Positions 51,356 to 60,576 of a DNA stretch of 64,000 nucleotides are shown one piece after another. This DNA comes from Stenotrophomonas rhizophila. Its GTDB lineage: Bacteria > Pseudomonadota > Gammaproteobacteria > Xanthomonadales > Xanthomonadaceae. The translations under genes were made by a program, and so were the position numbers. The stretch's first letter is position 1. The number at the start of each line of letters is the position of its first letter. A model generated the notes under the pieces. The model was given only the letters and a program-made list of their open reading frames with translations. It was not told the origin of the DNA and searched no databases. The stretch covers positions 2,962,283 to 3,026,282 of the forward strand of contig NZ_CP007597.1 of NCBI RefSeq assembly GCF_000661955.1, in the 5' to 3' direction.

Positions 51356-51679
51356 GTGGACAGCACGCCTGACGCCAGCTGGTTCAGCCGCTTCGGAAGT
51401 TTCTTCGCCCGCCCCTGGTTGGGGGTGGCGTCACGCTCGTTCGCCGCGATCTTCGGCGGCTACGCATTGGCCGCCACCTGCTCGATGTTCTTCGCCGTGG
51501 CCCTGCCCATCGCGCGCGGGCAGGCCGTGCTGACCGGGATGCTGGTGGCCATCGTGCTGTGCGCCTGCGCGGCGTTGTGGGCGTTCGCCACCCGTACCGC
51601 GCTGCGCGCATGGGTCGGCATCCTGATTCCCACCGCGCTGTTCTGGGTGGGTACCGAGCTGCTGAGGGCGGGCGCATGA
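51356..51679 (+). CDS. DUF3649 iron-uptake-associated membrane protein
   Basis: A 107-residue protein with three hydrophobic helices (FAAIFGGYALAATCSMFFAVAL; GMLVAIVLCACAALWAFA; VGILIPTALFWVGTELL). This family regularly sits between TonB receptors and PepSY proteins in siderophore-uptake operons. It starts at GTG 51356, and its stop overlaps the PepSY start (ATGA). Confidence 0.8.
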   Translation: MDSTPDASWFSRFGSFFARPWLGVASRSFAAIFGGYALAATCSMFFAVALPIARGQAVLTGMLVAIVLCACAALWAFATRTALRAWVGILIPTALFWVGTELLRAGA

Positions 51680-53322
51680 AGAACGGATTCCGCCAATCGA
51701 TGGCGTGGCTGCACACCTGGACCGGGCTGCTGGTCGGCTGGCTGCTGTTGCTGATTTTCATGGCTGGCACGGCCAGCTACTACCGCGAAGAGATCAGCCG
51801 TTGGATGCGGCCGGAACTGCCGCGCAGTTCGGTGTCCAGCGAGGTGGCCGCCGAGCGCGCCATTGCGTTCCTGCAGCACAAGGCACCGCAGGCCGAAAGC
51901 TGGAACGTGACCCTGCCCGACCCGCGCAACCCGGCCATGCGGATGTTCTGGCGCAACCCCGAATCGATGGTCAAGCCGCCGGTGGAAGGCGAGAAGCGCC
52001 GCCGTGGCGGTGGCCGTTTCGGCGATGCCACCGTGGACCCGGGCACCGGCGAGGAAGTGGCCGCACGCGAAACCCGCGGCGGTGATTTCTTCTACCGCCT
52101 GCACTTCGACCTGCACTACATCCCCGTGTACTGGGCGCGCTATCTGGTGGGCTTCTGCGCGATGTTCATGCTGGTGGCGATCATCACCGGGGTGATCACC
52201 CACAAGAAAATCTTCAAGGACTTCTTTACCTTCCGCAAGGACAAGGGCCTGCGTTCGTGGCTGGATTTCCACAACGTCAGCGCGGTGATGGCCCTGCCGT
52301 ATCACGCGATGATTACCTACACCGGCATCGTCACCCTGATGTTCATGTACCTGCCGTGGGGCGTGAACGTGGCTTACCCCAAGGATGAGGATGCGTTCTT
52401 CAGCGAGGCCTTCGCGCGCCTGGCCGATATCGACACACCGACCGAAGGCACGGCCACCGCACTGCCCATCCAGCAGTTGCTGGATGCCGCGCGCGCCGAG
52501 TGGAAGGGCGCCCAGGTGAGCGGCTTCACCCTGTACCACCCGGGTGGGGCCAATGCGGTGATCGATGTGTACCAGCGTGATGGCAAGCGGCTGTCGGTGG
52601 ATACGCCGTCGTTGCGCTATGACGCGGTGAGCGGCGCGCTGATCGAGGCCAGCCCGCTGTCCGGTGGCGCCACCCAGACCCGCGGGGTGATGTACGGCCT
52701 GCACCTGGCCCGCTTTGCCGACTGGGGACTGCGTGCGTTGTTCTTCGTGTCCGGCCTGATCGGCTGCCTGATGGTGGCCAGCGGCGTGGTGCTGTGGGCG
52801 GTCAAGGAACGGCCCAAGCATGCCAAGAGCGGAAAGATCGGCTTCGGCCTGCGCCTGGTGGACGCACTCAACATCGGCGCGGTCGCCGGCCTGCCGATCG
52901 CCTTCGCCGCCTACTTCTGGGGCAACCGGCTGCTGCCGGTGCAGATGGCCGAGCGCGCCGATGCCGAAGTGAACGTGTTCTTCTACGCCTGGGCTGCGGC
53001 CCTGCTGGCGGCCTTCATCTGGCCCAAGCGGCTGATGTGGGCATGGCAGCTGTACCTGGGCGCGGCGATGTTCCTGTTGATCCCGGTGATCAATGCCCTC
53101 ACCACCCACGCACACCTGGGCGTGACCCTGCGCACCGGCGACTGGGTGCTGGCCGGGTTCGACCTGATGATGCTGGCCTTCGGTGCGGTGCTGGCCTACT
53201 GCGCGCTGCGCATGCAGCGTTGGCAACCGGCGCTGAGCGCGGCGGAGAAGAAGAAGCGGCAGGCCGCCGCGGCGGCAGCAGCCAAGGCGCAGGAGAGCGC
53301 GAACGTGGAGGCCAACGCATGA
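51676..53322 (+). CDS. PepSY-associated membrane protein, putative ferric-siderophore reductase
   Basis: A 548-residue inner-membrane protein. Its start, MKNGFRQSMAWLHTWTGLLVGWLLLL, has the His of the PepSY_TM family. Further helices include GFCAMFMLVAIITGVITHKKIFKDFFTFR and YHAMITYTGIVTLMFMYLPWG, with histidines suited to heme or metal binding. A periplasmic PepSY domain and an Ala/Lys-rich tail complete it. Relatives reduce ferric siderophores in the periplasm. It is coupled by 4-base overlaps to the genes on both sides. Confidence 0.87.
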   Translation: MKNGFRQSMAWLHTWTGLLVGWLLLLIFMAGTASYYREEISRWMRPELPRSSVSSEVAAERAIAFLQHKAPQAESWNVTLPDPRNPAMRMFWRNPESMVKPPVEGEKRRRGGGRFGDATVDPGTGEEVAARETRGGDFFYRLHFDLHYIPVYWARYLVGFCAMFMLVAIITGVITHKKIFKDFFTFRKDKGLRSWLDFHNVSAVMALPYHAMITYTGIVTLMFMYLPWGVNVAYPKDEDAFFSEAFARLADIDTPTEGTATALPIQQLLDAARAEWKGAQVSGFTLYHPGGANAVIDVYQRDGKRLSVDTPSLRYDAVSGALIEASPLSGGATQTRGVMYGLHLARFADWGLRALFFVSGLIGCLMVASGVVLWAVKERPKHAKSGKIGFGLRLVDALNIGAVAGLPIAFAAYFWGNRLLPVQMAERADAEVNVFFYAWAAALLAAFIWPKRLMWAWQLYLGAAMFLLIPVINALTTHAHLGVTLRTGDWVLAGFDLMMLAFGAVLAYCALRMQRWQPALSAAEKKKRQAAAAAAAKAQESANVEANA

Positions 53323-53654
53323 TGCTGCTGGCCCTCACCGTGAGCTTCTCGGCCTTTACCGCGCTGTCGCTGGCCATGGACAAGCACCAGCTGGACCTGC
53401 ACGGCAAGGCGCCGGCCAGCCCGGCACGCATGCGCCTGTGGCGTTGGCTGGGCTGGGCGCTGCTGACGCTGTCGTTCGTGCTGTGCGTATGGGACCACGG
53501 CTGGGCCGCCGGTCCGGTGCTGTGGCTGGGTGCGATGACGGTCAGCGGCATGCTGATCGCCTTCGGCCTGTACCCGTTCCGGCCACGCTGGATCGCCCCG
53601 TTGGCGTGGGCATTGCCGGTGATCGGGTTGGCGGTGGCGCTGCTCGCACACTGA
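53319..53654 (+). CDS. DUF3325 membrane protein
   Basis: A 111-residue protein with three or four hydrophobic helices and the DUF3325-like FTALSLAMDKHQLDLHG near its N-terminus. It is the last gene of the iron operon, starting in the stop of the PepSY gene (ATGATG; either ATG possible). Probably part of the membrane reductase module. A REP pair follows. Confidence 0.8.
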   Translation: MMLLALTVSFSAFTALSLAMDKHQLDLHGKAPASPARMRLWRWLGWALLTLSFVLCVWDHGWAAGPVLWLGAMTVSGMLIAFGLYPFRPRWIAPLAWALPVIGLAVALLAH

Positions 53655-53669
53655 CCGGCGGCCGAACGG

Positions 53670-53738
53670 GTAGAGCCGACCGTTGGTCGGCTATCGCCAT
53701 GCCCGAACGGAAAACAGCCGACCAACGGTCGGCTCTAC
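53670..53738. repeat. Inverted pair of REP-like palindromes
   Basis: GTAGAGCCGACCGTTGGTCG at 53670 and its inverted counterpart ending CTAC at 53716-53738 form a mirror dimer with GTAG at both outer ends. It lies between two convergent genes and probably works as a bidirectional transcript-end structure. Confidence 0.85.
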
Positions 53739-53752
53739 CGTGACCGGCAGCG

Positions 53753-54289
53753 TCAGGGGACCAGCGAAAACACGTGCGCCGGTGCGGCCATGTCGTCGAT
53801 GACCAGGCGGTTGCGCGCCACGCACTCGTGCAGCGCACCGGACTTCACCGCGACCCGTTCGCTGGCCAGGTTGCCCACCGCTACGACGATCTCCACGCGC
53901 TGCAGCTGCAGCGACCCGAATGCGTGGGCCGCAAGTGCCTGCACGACGCGGGTGGCAACGCCCTGGCCCTGCCCCGCCTGCCGCACCCAGTACCCCAGGT
54001 TGCAGAAGCGATGATCGCGCCGGATGGCGTTCAATCCGGCGCCGCCCAGAAACGCACCGGTGGCCGGGTCGAACACGCCGTACTCGTACGCCGTGCCCGC
54101 CTCCCAGCCTTCGCGGCACGCCTGGAACCACTGCAGCGCCTGGTCGTCGCGGTAGTCCACCGAGGACCACGGCATCCAGCGCCGCATGCCCTCGGCCGAT
54201 TCCCGCACCGCCGCGGCGAAGGCGGCGGCATCGGTGTCCTCGAAGGGACGCAGCAGCAGTCCGTGGGTGTGGAGGTGGCGATCGTCCAT
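53753..54289 (-). CDS. GNAT-family N-acetyltransferase
   Basis: A 178-residue acetyltransferase resembling RimJ/RimL: LLLRPFEDTDAAAFAAAV, NLGYWVRQAGQGQGVATRVVQAL (the acetyl-CoA-binding QGxGxA loop near residue 104), and VEIVVAVGNLASERVAVKSGA. ATG 54289 has AAAGGG 6 bases upstream. It lies 15 bases after rlmKL on the same strand and may share its transcript. The substrate is unknown. Confidence 0.85.
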   Translation of the reverse strand: MDDRHLHTHGLLLRPFEDTDAAAFAAAVRESAEGMRRWMPWSSVDYRDDQALQWFQACREGWEAGTAYEYGVFDPATGAFLGGAGLNAIRRDHRFCNLGYWVRQAGQGQGVATRVVQALAAHAFGSLQLQRVEIVVAVGNLASERVAVKSGALHECVARNRLVIDDMAAPAHVFSLVP

Positions 54290-54303
54290 GCGGCCCTTTT
54301 CCG

Positions 54304-56448
54304 TCATGCGCCGTAGCGGCGCAGTTCCCATGCACGGTGGATGCGCGGGTTGCGCTCGAAGTCATCGCCGATGGTATCGGCGGAGATCTCCTTGCACTCG
54401 GCGAACTCCTTGATCGCTTCTTCGTCCAGCTTGAAGCGGCGGAAGTTGTTGGAGAAGTACAGCACGCCTTCCGGGCTCAACCGCGCCACGGCCGCGCGCA
54501 GCAGGCGCACGTGCTCGCGCTGCACGTCGAAGTCTTCGGCGCGCGCGGAGTTGGAGAAGGTCGGCGGATCGCAGAAGATCACGTCGAAGCGGTGCCGCTC
54601 GGCCTCCAGCCACGCCAGCGCATCGGCCTGGATCAGCTGGTGCTGGCTGCCGCCCTTGCCGTTCAAGGCCAGGTTGTCGGCGCACCACTGCAGGTAGGTG
54701 CCGGACAGGTCCACGCTGGTGGTCGATGCCGCACCGGCCACCGCCGCCTGCACACTGGCCACGCCGGTGTAGCAGAACAGGTTGAGGAAGCGCTTGCCGA
54801 TGGCCTCCTGGGCCATGTGCCAGCGCAACGGACGGTGGTCCAGGAACAGGCCGGTGTCGAGGTAATCGAACAGGTTCACACGCAGCAGCGCGTCGTTCTC
54901 GCGCACCAGCACGAACTCGCCACGCTGCTCGAAACGACCGTACTTGCTGCCGCCCTTACCGCGTTCGCGCGACTTCAGTGCGACCTGCTCGGCCGGCACC
55001 TGGAACACCTCGCGCGCGGCCGACAACAGCTCGTTGCGGCGGCGGCGCACGTCCACGTCGGGAATGGTGGCCGGTGCAGCGTATTCCTGCACGTGCAGGA
55101 AGGTACGGCGCGCGCCGGCATCTTCTTCGTAGACGTCGATGGCGGCGGCGTATTCGGGCAGGTCGGCATCGTAGACGCGGTAGCAGGTGATCGCTTCGCG
55201 TGCGCGCCAGTTCTTGAACTTCTTGATGTTCTTGCGCAGGCGGTTGGCCACCATCTGCGCGCCTTCGCTGAGCTCACGCGGCTGCCCGGCGTTCTCGCGC
55301 TGCGGCACCGCGATGGGGTCGCAGACGATCAGCGCGCACTCGATGGCGCCGTTGAACAGCTGGTACTTCTTGTTGGCGCGCAGGCCGGTGGCGAAGGCCA
55401 GGTCGGCGCTGCCGCACAACAGGCTGGCGCGCCACTGCGGCACCGCGCGCTTGAGCGCGTCGCCGAGCTGGCGGTACAGCACCGCATCGGCGGCCAGGCG
55501 CTCGTCATAGGGCGGGTTGCAGACCACGCAGCCGGTCTCCTGCGGCGGCACCTGCACATCGGTGATGTCGCGCACGCCGAACCAGATGGCGTGGCCCACA
55601 CCGGCCGTTTCGGCGTTCTGCTTGGCCGCATGGATGGCGTGCGGATCGACGTCGCTGCCGTGGATCACCTGCTTGAGTGCACTGCGGCCGGCGGTTTCGC
55701 GGGCGCGCGCTTCCTCCATCAGGCTGTTCCAGGCGTCGCGGTCGAAGCCCAGCCAGCGGCTCGGCGGAATGCTGCCGTGGCGCTGCAGGCCCGGGGCCAC
55801 GTCGGCGGCCATCAAGGCACCTTCGATCAACAGGGTGCCGCTGCCGCACATCGGGTCGAGCAGGCCACCGCCTTCGCTGTGGATCTTCGGCCAGTTGGCG
55901 CGCAGCAGCACGGCGGCGGCCAGGTTTTCCTTCAGCGGCGCATCGTTCTGCGCCATGCGCCAGCCGCGGCGGTGCATCGGGCCACCGCCCAGGTCGATCG
56001 AGATCGTGGCCCGGCCCTTGCGCAGCGACAGGTTGATGCGCACGTCCGGGAAGTCGGTGTTGACCGACGGCCGCTCCAGGCCCTGCGAACGCAGGCTGTC
56101 GACCACGCCGTCCTTGACCCGCTGGGCGGCGAAGCGCGCGTGGGTGATTTCGGTCCCGGAGACGTGCGCGTCCACCGACAGGGTCAGCTCGGGGCTGATG
56201 TGCTGCTCCCACGCCATCGCCGACACGCCCTGGTAGAGCGAGCCTTCATCGGGGCAGTCGAACTCGGTCAGCGGCCACAGCACCCGGCTGGCCAGGCGCG
56301 ACCACAGCACCACGCGCTGCGCCTGCGCCAGTTCGCCCTCGGCGTTGACGCCGGAAATGGTGGCGGTGGCCTTTTCCAGGCCAAGCGCCAACAGTTCGTC
56401 GGCAAGCAGGTACTCCAGGCCCTTGGCGCAGGAAACAAAGAATTTCAC
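54304..56448 (-). CDS. rlmL: 23S rRNA methyltransferase RlmKL
   Basis: A 714-residue bifunctional enzyme. The N-terminal ferredoxin-like/THUMP region begins [18 protein letters not shown]. The RlmL domain has the m2G motif [10 protein letters not shown] near residue 308 (G2445). The RlmK domain has [12 protein letters not shown] near residue 625 (G2069, m7G), with [13 protein letters not shown] as its SAM motif. GTG 56448 gives the family N-terminus; the frame to 56574 is not supported. Confidence 0.95.
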   Translation of the reverse strand: MKFFVSCAKGLEYLLADELLALGLEKATATISGVNAEGELAQAQRVVLWSRLASRVLWPLTEFDCPDEGSLYQGVSAMAWEQHISPELTLSVDAHVSGTEITHARFAAQRVKDGVVDSLRSQGLERPSVNTDFPDVRINLSLRKGRATISIDLGGGPMHRRGWRMAQNDAPLKENLAAAVLLRANWPKIHSEGGGLLDPMCGSGTLLIEGALMAADVAPGLQRHGSIPPSRWLGFDRDAWNSLMEEARARETAGRSALKQVIHGSDVDPHAIHAAKQNAETAGVGHAIWFGVRDITDVQVPPQETGCVVCNPPYDERLAADAVLYRQLGDALKRAVPQWRASLLCGSADLAFATGLRANKKYQLFNGAIECALIVCDPIAVPQRENAGQPRELSEGAQMVANRLRKNIKKFKNWRAREAITCYRVYDADLPEYAAAIDVYEEDAGARRTFLHVQEYAAPATIPDVDVRRRRNELLSAAREVFQVPAEQVALKSRERGKGGSKYGRFEQRGEFVLVRENDALLRVNLFDYLDTGLFLDHRPLRWHMAQEAIGKRFLNLFCYTGVASVQAAVAGAASTTSVDLSGTYLQWCADNLALNGKGGSQHQLIQADALAWLEAERHRFDVIFCDPPTFSNSARAEDFDVQREHVRLLRAAVARLSPEGVLYFSNNFRRFKLDEEAIKEFAECKEISADTIGDDFERNPRIHRAWELRRYGA

Positions 56449-56613
56449 AGGATCGGTATCGCAGGTCAGCGGAGAAGGGGTGCCCTCGGGCACGGCAAGC
56501 AGCCCGGCGCGGGCGCCAGGAGGGCCATTGTACGTGACCGGGGCAGGATCGCCCCGACGGCGCGGCCGGACCACCGGATCCGGGGCACGGCCCCACGGCA
56601 GGTCGCTCCGCCG

Positions 56614-57141
56614 TCACAACGACAGCAGCAATTCCTCGAACGCCCGGGCCGACACTTCGACGTGATTGTTCAGCCGGTGCCCGTCATCGACCAGCAGCAG
56701 CCGCGCCGAGCGGGCCTGGGCCCAGGCGATCACCTGTGCGGCGGGAATCAGCTCGTCATGCCAGGCATGCACCACGCTGGTGGGCACCGGGGCCGCGTCC
56801 AGGGCCGACATCGGGCCCATGGTGGTGGGCGGCACCATCAGGAACAGGCCCCGGGTGGGAACCTGCAGCGAGGCGATCGCCGAGATGTAGGCGCCCAGGC
56901 TGGAGCCGGCCAGCACCACCGGTCCGCGCTGCGCGGCGCCGGCGGCCAGCTCTAGCAGCCGCTGCAGGCGCGCACGCACGTCGCCCACGCTGCTTACCGC
57001 GCGCATCGCGTCGAGGTCGGTGTAGTCGGGGCGTTCATGGGTCCAGCCCAGACGCTGGGCGACCTCGGCCAGCGCGGTCACCTTGGTGGCGTCCGGGCCG
57101 CTCTCAAAGCCGTGGGAAAGGATGCAGTGGCCGCGGCTCAT
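56614..57141 (-). CDS. Small alpha/beta hydrolase (YcfP/RBBP9-like)
   Basis: A 175-residue protein of serine-hydrolase fold: LSHGFESGPDATKV near residue 7 (oxyanion region), nucleophile elbow VVLAGSSLGAYIS near residue 75, VVHAWHDELIP (Asp) near 124, and DDGHRLNNH (His) near 154. The substrate is unknown. ATG 57141 is chosen within a much longer frame. It diverges from the amidase. Confidence 0.82.
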   Translation of the reverse strand: MSRGHCILSHGFESGPDATKVTALAEVAQRLGWTHERPDYTDLDAMRAVSSVGDVRARLQRLLELAAGAAQRGPVVLAGSSLGAYISAIASLQVPTRGLFLMVPPTTMGPMSALDAAPVPTSVVHAWHDELIPAAQVIAWAQARSARLLLVDDGHRLNNHVEVSARAFEELLLSL

Positions 57142-57198
57142 GCACGCACCGGGCAGGAATCGATTTGAGCGTTCATGGCGGAATGCTAGCATCGCGCC

Positions 57199-57768
57199 AT
57201 GCCCGGCCGCGCCCCGCCACCGATCGATCCGCAGCCCCTGCCCTACCAGGACAGCCTGCAGGCGCGTGTGCCGGCGCAGGTCGACCTGGTGGTGATCCAC
57301 TGCACCGAACTGCCCGACCTGGCGATGGCGCGCGCATACGGCGAGCGCGTGCTGTACGACAGCGGCAGCGGCAACAGCGGGCACTTCTACATCGACCGTG
57401 ACGGCCGCATCGTGCAGTACGTGGCGGTGGACCGGGTGGCGCACCATGTCAGCGGCTACAACCCGCGCTCGATCGGTATCGAGCTGGTCAACCGCGGGCG
57501 CTACCCGCACTGGCTGGATTCGCGCCATCAGGCCATGGACGAGCCCTACGCCGACGCCCAGATCGCCGCGCTGATCGACCTGCTTCAGCACCTGTGCCAG
57601 ACCCTGCCAGCACTGCAGTACATCGCCGGGCACGAGTGGCTGGACACGCGCGAGGAAGTGGCCAGCGACGATCCCGAACGGCGGGTGCCGCGCAAACGCG
57701 ACCCGGGTCCGTTGTTCCCGTGGCCACGGGTGTTGGCGGCGGTGGCGCTGCAGGAAATGCGGGGGTGA
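57199..57768 (+). CDS. N-acetylmuramoyl-L-alanine amidase (AmpD family)
   Basis: A 189-residue Amidase_2 protein: LVVIHCTELPD near residue 30 (first zinc His), SGHFYIDRDGRIVQYV, VAHHVSGYNPRSIGIELVN (second His region), GHEWLDTREEV, and KRDPGPLFPWPRV (AmpD-like basic-acidic zinc motif). It cleaves the lactyl-alanine bond in muropeptides. No signal peptide is visible, so it is probably cytoplasmic and used in cell-wall recycling. Confidence 0.88.
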   Translation: MPGRAPPPIDPQPLPYQDSLQARVPAQVDLVVIHCTELPDLAMARAYGERVLYDSGSGNSGHFYIDRDGRIVQYVAVDRVAHHVSGYNPRSIGIELVNRGRYPHWLDSRHQAMDEPYADAQIAALIDLLQHLCQTLPALQYIAGHEWLDTREEVASDDPERRVPRKRDPGPLFPWPRVLAAVALQEMRG

Positions 57769-57774
57769 ATCGGG

Positions 57775-57831
57775 GTTGCCGGGCAGAGCCCGGCACTACC
57801 GGTTTGGTTGCCGGGCAGAGCCCGGCACTAC
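57775..57831. repeat. Two REP-like palindromes in tandem
   Basis: Two near-identical copies of GTTGCCGGGCAGAGCCCGGC ending in ACTAC (57775-57799 and 57807-57831) lie in the same orientation between the amidase and the sulfurtransferase, which converge here. Confidence 0.85.
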
Positions 57832-57842
57832 GGGTGCGGGCA

Positions 57843-58745
57843 TCAGCCGGTGGCGACCGGGCGCGTGGGGTCGCTGACCCACCCGCTCCACGAATCGGCA
57901 TAGACCTTTGCGCCGTGCAGGCCGGCCACTTCCATGGCCAGTAGCAGGTGGCAGGCGGTGACGCCCGAGCCGCACATCAGCACGACCTGTTCGGGGGCAT
58001 GGGTGCCGATCAACGGCTGCAGCGCGGCGCGCAGATCAGGGGCCGGGCGCAGGCGGCCGTCTGCCACGTTCAGCGCGAACGGGCGGTTGACCGCCCCGGG
58101 TACGTGGCCGGCGACCGGGTCGAGCGGCTCCACGTCGCCGCGGAAGCGCTCGCCCGCGCGCGCATCCAGCAGCCACCCCGGTGCGTGCTTGAGGCGCGCG
58201 GCGACTTCGTCGACCGTTGCGATCCGGGCGCGATCGAAACGGCCCGGATAGGGAGGCAGCGGTTCCACCACCGGTTGGTCGGTGGTCAACGCCAGGCCAG
58301 CGGCCTGCCAGGCGGCCACGCCGCCGTCGAGCACCGCCACCCGGGCATGGCCGATCAGGCGCAGCAGCCACCACAGGCGCGCGGCGGCCATGCTGCCATC
58401 CGCGGCGTCGTAGACCACCACCTGGGTATCGGGCGCGATGCCCCACCTGCCGAGCGTGGCGGCGAACGTGTCACTGTCGGGCAGCGGATGGCGGCCCTGG
58501 CCGGTCTTGCCCAGGTCGGCCAGGTCACGGTTGAGATCGGCGTGCAGCGCGCCCGGAATATGCCCCTGCGCGTATGCCTGGGCACCGGATTGCGGATCGG
58601 TCAGCGCGAACCGCGCGTCCATCACGCGTACCGCAGTGCTGGCCGTGGCGCGCGCATCCAGCACGCGGGTGCCGGCCTGGCCCAGGGTCGCGGCCAGATC
58701 GGCGGCATCCACCAGCGTGGTCCAGGTGGGAGTGGCGGTGTTCAT
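57843..58745 (-). CDS. sseA: 3-mercaptopyruvate/thiosulfate sulfurtransferase
   Basis: A 300-residue protein with two rhodanese domains. The C-terminal active loop CGSGVTAC near residue 258 is the mercaptopyruvate sulfurtransferase type; the N-terminal domain (VLDARATAS, GHIPGALHADL) lacks the Cys. It moves sulfur from 3-mercaptopyruvate to acceptors such as cyanide or thioredoxin. It overlaps the upstream Nudix gene by 4 bases (ATGA). Confidence 0.9.
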   Translation of the reverse strand: MNTATPTWTTLVDAADLAATLGQAGTRVLDARATASTAVRVMDARFALTDPQSGAQAYAQGHIPGALHADLNRDLADLGKTGQGRHPLPDSDTFAATLGRWGIAPDTQVVVYDAADGSMAAARLWWLLRLIGHARVAVLDGGVAAWQAAGLALTTDQPVVEPLPPYPGRFDRARIATVDEVAARLKHAPGWLLDARAGERFRGDVEPLDPVAGHVPGAVNRPFALNVADGRLRPAPDLRAALQPLIGTHAPEQVVLMCGSGVTACHLLLAMEVAGLHGAKVYADSWSGWVSDPTRPVATG

Positions 58746-59554
58746 TCGGTCTGCTCCAGGCGGCGACGCAGGTTGTAGAGAATGGCGGCGGTGGCGCCCC
58801 AGATGCGCTGGCCGGGCCAGCCGTACTCCAGCACGTGGCGGACACGGCCGCGGTGCTCGATGTCCACGTGGCGCAGGTTGTCCGGATCCATCAGGTAGGC
58901 CAGCGGCACTTCAAACACTTCGGCCACTTCGTCCGGCTGCGGCACCGCCACGAACGCCGGGTCGATCACCGCCACCACCGGCATCACCCGGTAGCCGGTG
59001 ATGGTCACAAACGGGTCGAGATAGCCAAGCACCTGGACCTGCTCGGGCGGCAGTGCGATTTCTTCCTGGCTTTCACGCAGCGCGGCGGCCACCGCATCGC
59101 GATCGTCCGGCTCGGTACGTCCACCCGGAAAGCCCACCTGCCCGCCGTGCTGGCGCAGCGTTTCGGTGCGCCGGGTCAAAATCACCTGGGCCCCTTCGGC
59201 GCGCGGCACGATGCCGGCCAGCACTGCCGCTTCCACCGGCGGCCCGGGCGGCAGCAGATCGATCAGTTCGCTGCGGTTCCAGCCATCGCCGGTCGGCGGC
59301 TGGTCGAGCGGGTGCAGGGCGCGCAACAGGCGCTCGTGTTCGGCCAGCGAGCCGCGCAGCGATTGCCGCAACTGCTCGCGCAGCGGCAGCGTGTGCTGCA
59401 TGACGTGGTTCTGTTGGTGTCGAGTCATCGTGGACCAGCGGGTGATTTCATCCACGCTGCGCAGGCAGCCCGTGCAAAGGCCGGCGCGATCCAGCGCGCA
59501 GATGCCGATGCAGGGCGTAGGTGTTGCATGCGTGGGGTCTGCCAGGGAATGCAC
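58742..59554 (-). CDS. DUF1289-Nudix fusion, CoA pyrophosphatase-like
   Basis: A 270-residue protein. Residues 14-52 are a DUF1289 module with four cysteine-region residues (PCIGICALDRAGLCTGC). Residues 54-265 are a NudL/CoA diphosphatase domain with QVGFPGGRTEPDD and the Nudix box core ALRESQEEIAL, plus VTITGYRVMPVVAVI. NudL hydrolyses CoA and its derivatives. The GTG at 59554 starts the DUF1289 part without a strong ribosome site; an internal ATG at 59401 would give a Nudix-only protein. It is co-transcribed with sseA. Confidence 0.83.
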   Translation of the reverse strand: MHSLADPTHATPTPCIGICALDRAGLCTGCLRSVDEITRWSTMTRHQQNHVMQHTLPLREQLRQSLRGSLAEHERLLRALHPLDQPPTGDGWNRSELIDLLPPGPPVEAAVLAGIVPRAEGAQVILTRRTETLRQHGGQVGFPGGRTEPDDRDAVAAALRESQEEIALPPEQVQVLGYLDPFVTITGYRVMPVVAVIDPAFVAVPQPDEVAEVFEVPLAYLMDPDNLRHVDIEHRGRVRHVLEYGWPGQRIWGATAAILYNLRRRLEQTE

Positions 59555-59656
59555 CGGGCAACATTAGCGCGAATACACGGGATTTGCGCGGTTTCCAGGC
59601 GCCTTCGGGCCGCGTCTGCAGTAGATCCAGGCGCGCGTGACGCCGCACGGCCGGGC

Positions 59657-59690
59657 ACAAAAAAACGCGCCGGTGATCCACCGGCGCGTT
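59657..59690 (-). terminator. Rho-independent terminator of the FKBP-like gene
   Basis: A perfect 12-bp stem (AACGCGCCGGTG / CACCGGCGCGTT) with a 3-base loop is followed on the minus strand by seven consecutive T including the stem end. It is about 18 bases after the FKBP-like stop codon. Confidence 0.88.
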
Positions 59691-59707
59691 CGGGGTGCAA
59701 CGACAGA

Positions 59708-60409
59708 TTACTTGACGCTGACCAGCTTGATCTCGAACTGCACAGCCACGTTCGGCGGGAACGGGGTGCGCGGGTCGGCACCGTAGGCCTGTTCCGGCGG
59801 CAGGGTGACTTCCCACTTCGAGCCAGCCGGCATCTGCACGAGCACTTCGCGCATGGCCTTCATTTCGACTTCGCTGACCTTGATCGACGGAATCTGCTGC
59901 GCCGGACGCGCTTCAGCCGGACGGGTGCCGTACGGGTACGGACCGGCAACTTCCAGCTGCACGACGCTGGCCTGGGTCGGCTTGGCGCCCTTGCCGGCTT
60001 CAACCACGCGGTACTGCACGCCGCTCGGCAGCGCCTGCACGCCGGCCTTGGCCTTGTTGGCGGCCAGGAACTGGGTGCTCTTGGTCTTGTTGTCGGCCGC
60101 AGCCTTGTCGTATTCGGCCTTGGCGGCCTGGGCACGACCCTGCTCGCGCTTCTGGAAGGCTTCGACGGCCGGCTTCAACTGCTCCGCCGTGATCGACGGC
60201 TGCTTCTTGGCGTAGGCATCCTGCAGGCCCTTGACCACCGAGTTGATGTCCAGCTGCTCGCCGCGCGCGGTGAGTTCAGCGAGGTTGTTACCGTAGTCGT
60301 AACCGAAGTAATAGCTCAGCTTGCCCTTTTCGGACGAGGTGTCCTGGGCGAAGGCATTGCCCGTCAGGGCCAGGGCCGCGACGGCGACCGCGATAGAACG
60401 CAACTTCAT
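59708..60409 (-). CDS. FKBP-type PPIase-like secreted protein (degenerate pocket)
   Basis: A 233-residue protein with a signal peptide (MKLRSIAVAVAALALTGNAFAQ). A helical dimerisation region like FkpA/Mip N-termini follows (KLSYYFGYDYGNNLAE, about residues 28-115), then an FKBP fold (LPSGVQYRVVEAGKGAKPT ... MPAGSKWEVTLPPEQAYG ... PPNVAVQFEIKLVSV). The usual FDSS strand and pocket Trp are missing: that stretch reads GPYPYGTRPAEARP and KVSEVEMKAMREV. It may be a periplasmic chaperone with little isomerase activity. ATG 60409 has GGAGA upstream. A strong terminator follows. Confidence 0.85.
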   Translation of the reverse strand: MKLRSIAVAVAALALTGNAFAQDTSSEKGKLSYYFGYDYGNNLAELTARGEQLDINSVVKGLQDAYAKKQPSITAEQLKPAVEAFQKREQGRAQAAKAEYDKAAADNKTKSTQFLAANKAKAGVQALPSGVQYRVVEAGKGAKPTQASVVQLEVAGPYPYGTRPAEARPAQQIPSIKVSEVEMKAMREVLVQMPAGSKWEVTLPPEQAYGADPRTPFPPNVAVQFEIKLVSVK

Positions 60410-60576
60410 CAAACGTTTCTCCAGGGGTGGTAACTCAGGACGCATTGGGCCGCCCTGAGGCGACGGGTTAGGATAGCCGCCGCAACGTTGAACCGCCACT
60501 AACGACGCAGGCTCTGACCTGACTTCGTTTCAAGAGTTCAACATCACTTTTTTTTAACGTTTTCAGGAGTCCTGCC

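Noticed and set aside
48982-51366. 794-codon minus-strand frame opposite the TonB receptor
   Set aside because: Shadow frame of a strongly supported receptor gene; no recognisable domain.
53920-56955. 1011-codon plus-strand frame opposite rlmKL
   Set aside because: Shadow of RlmKL; composition bias only.
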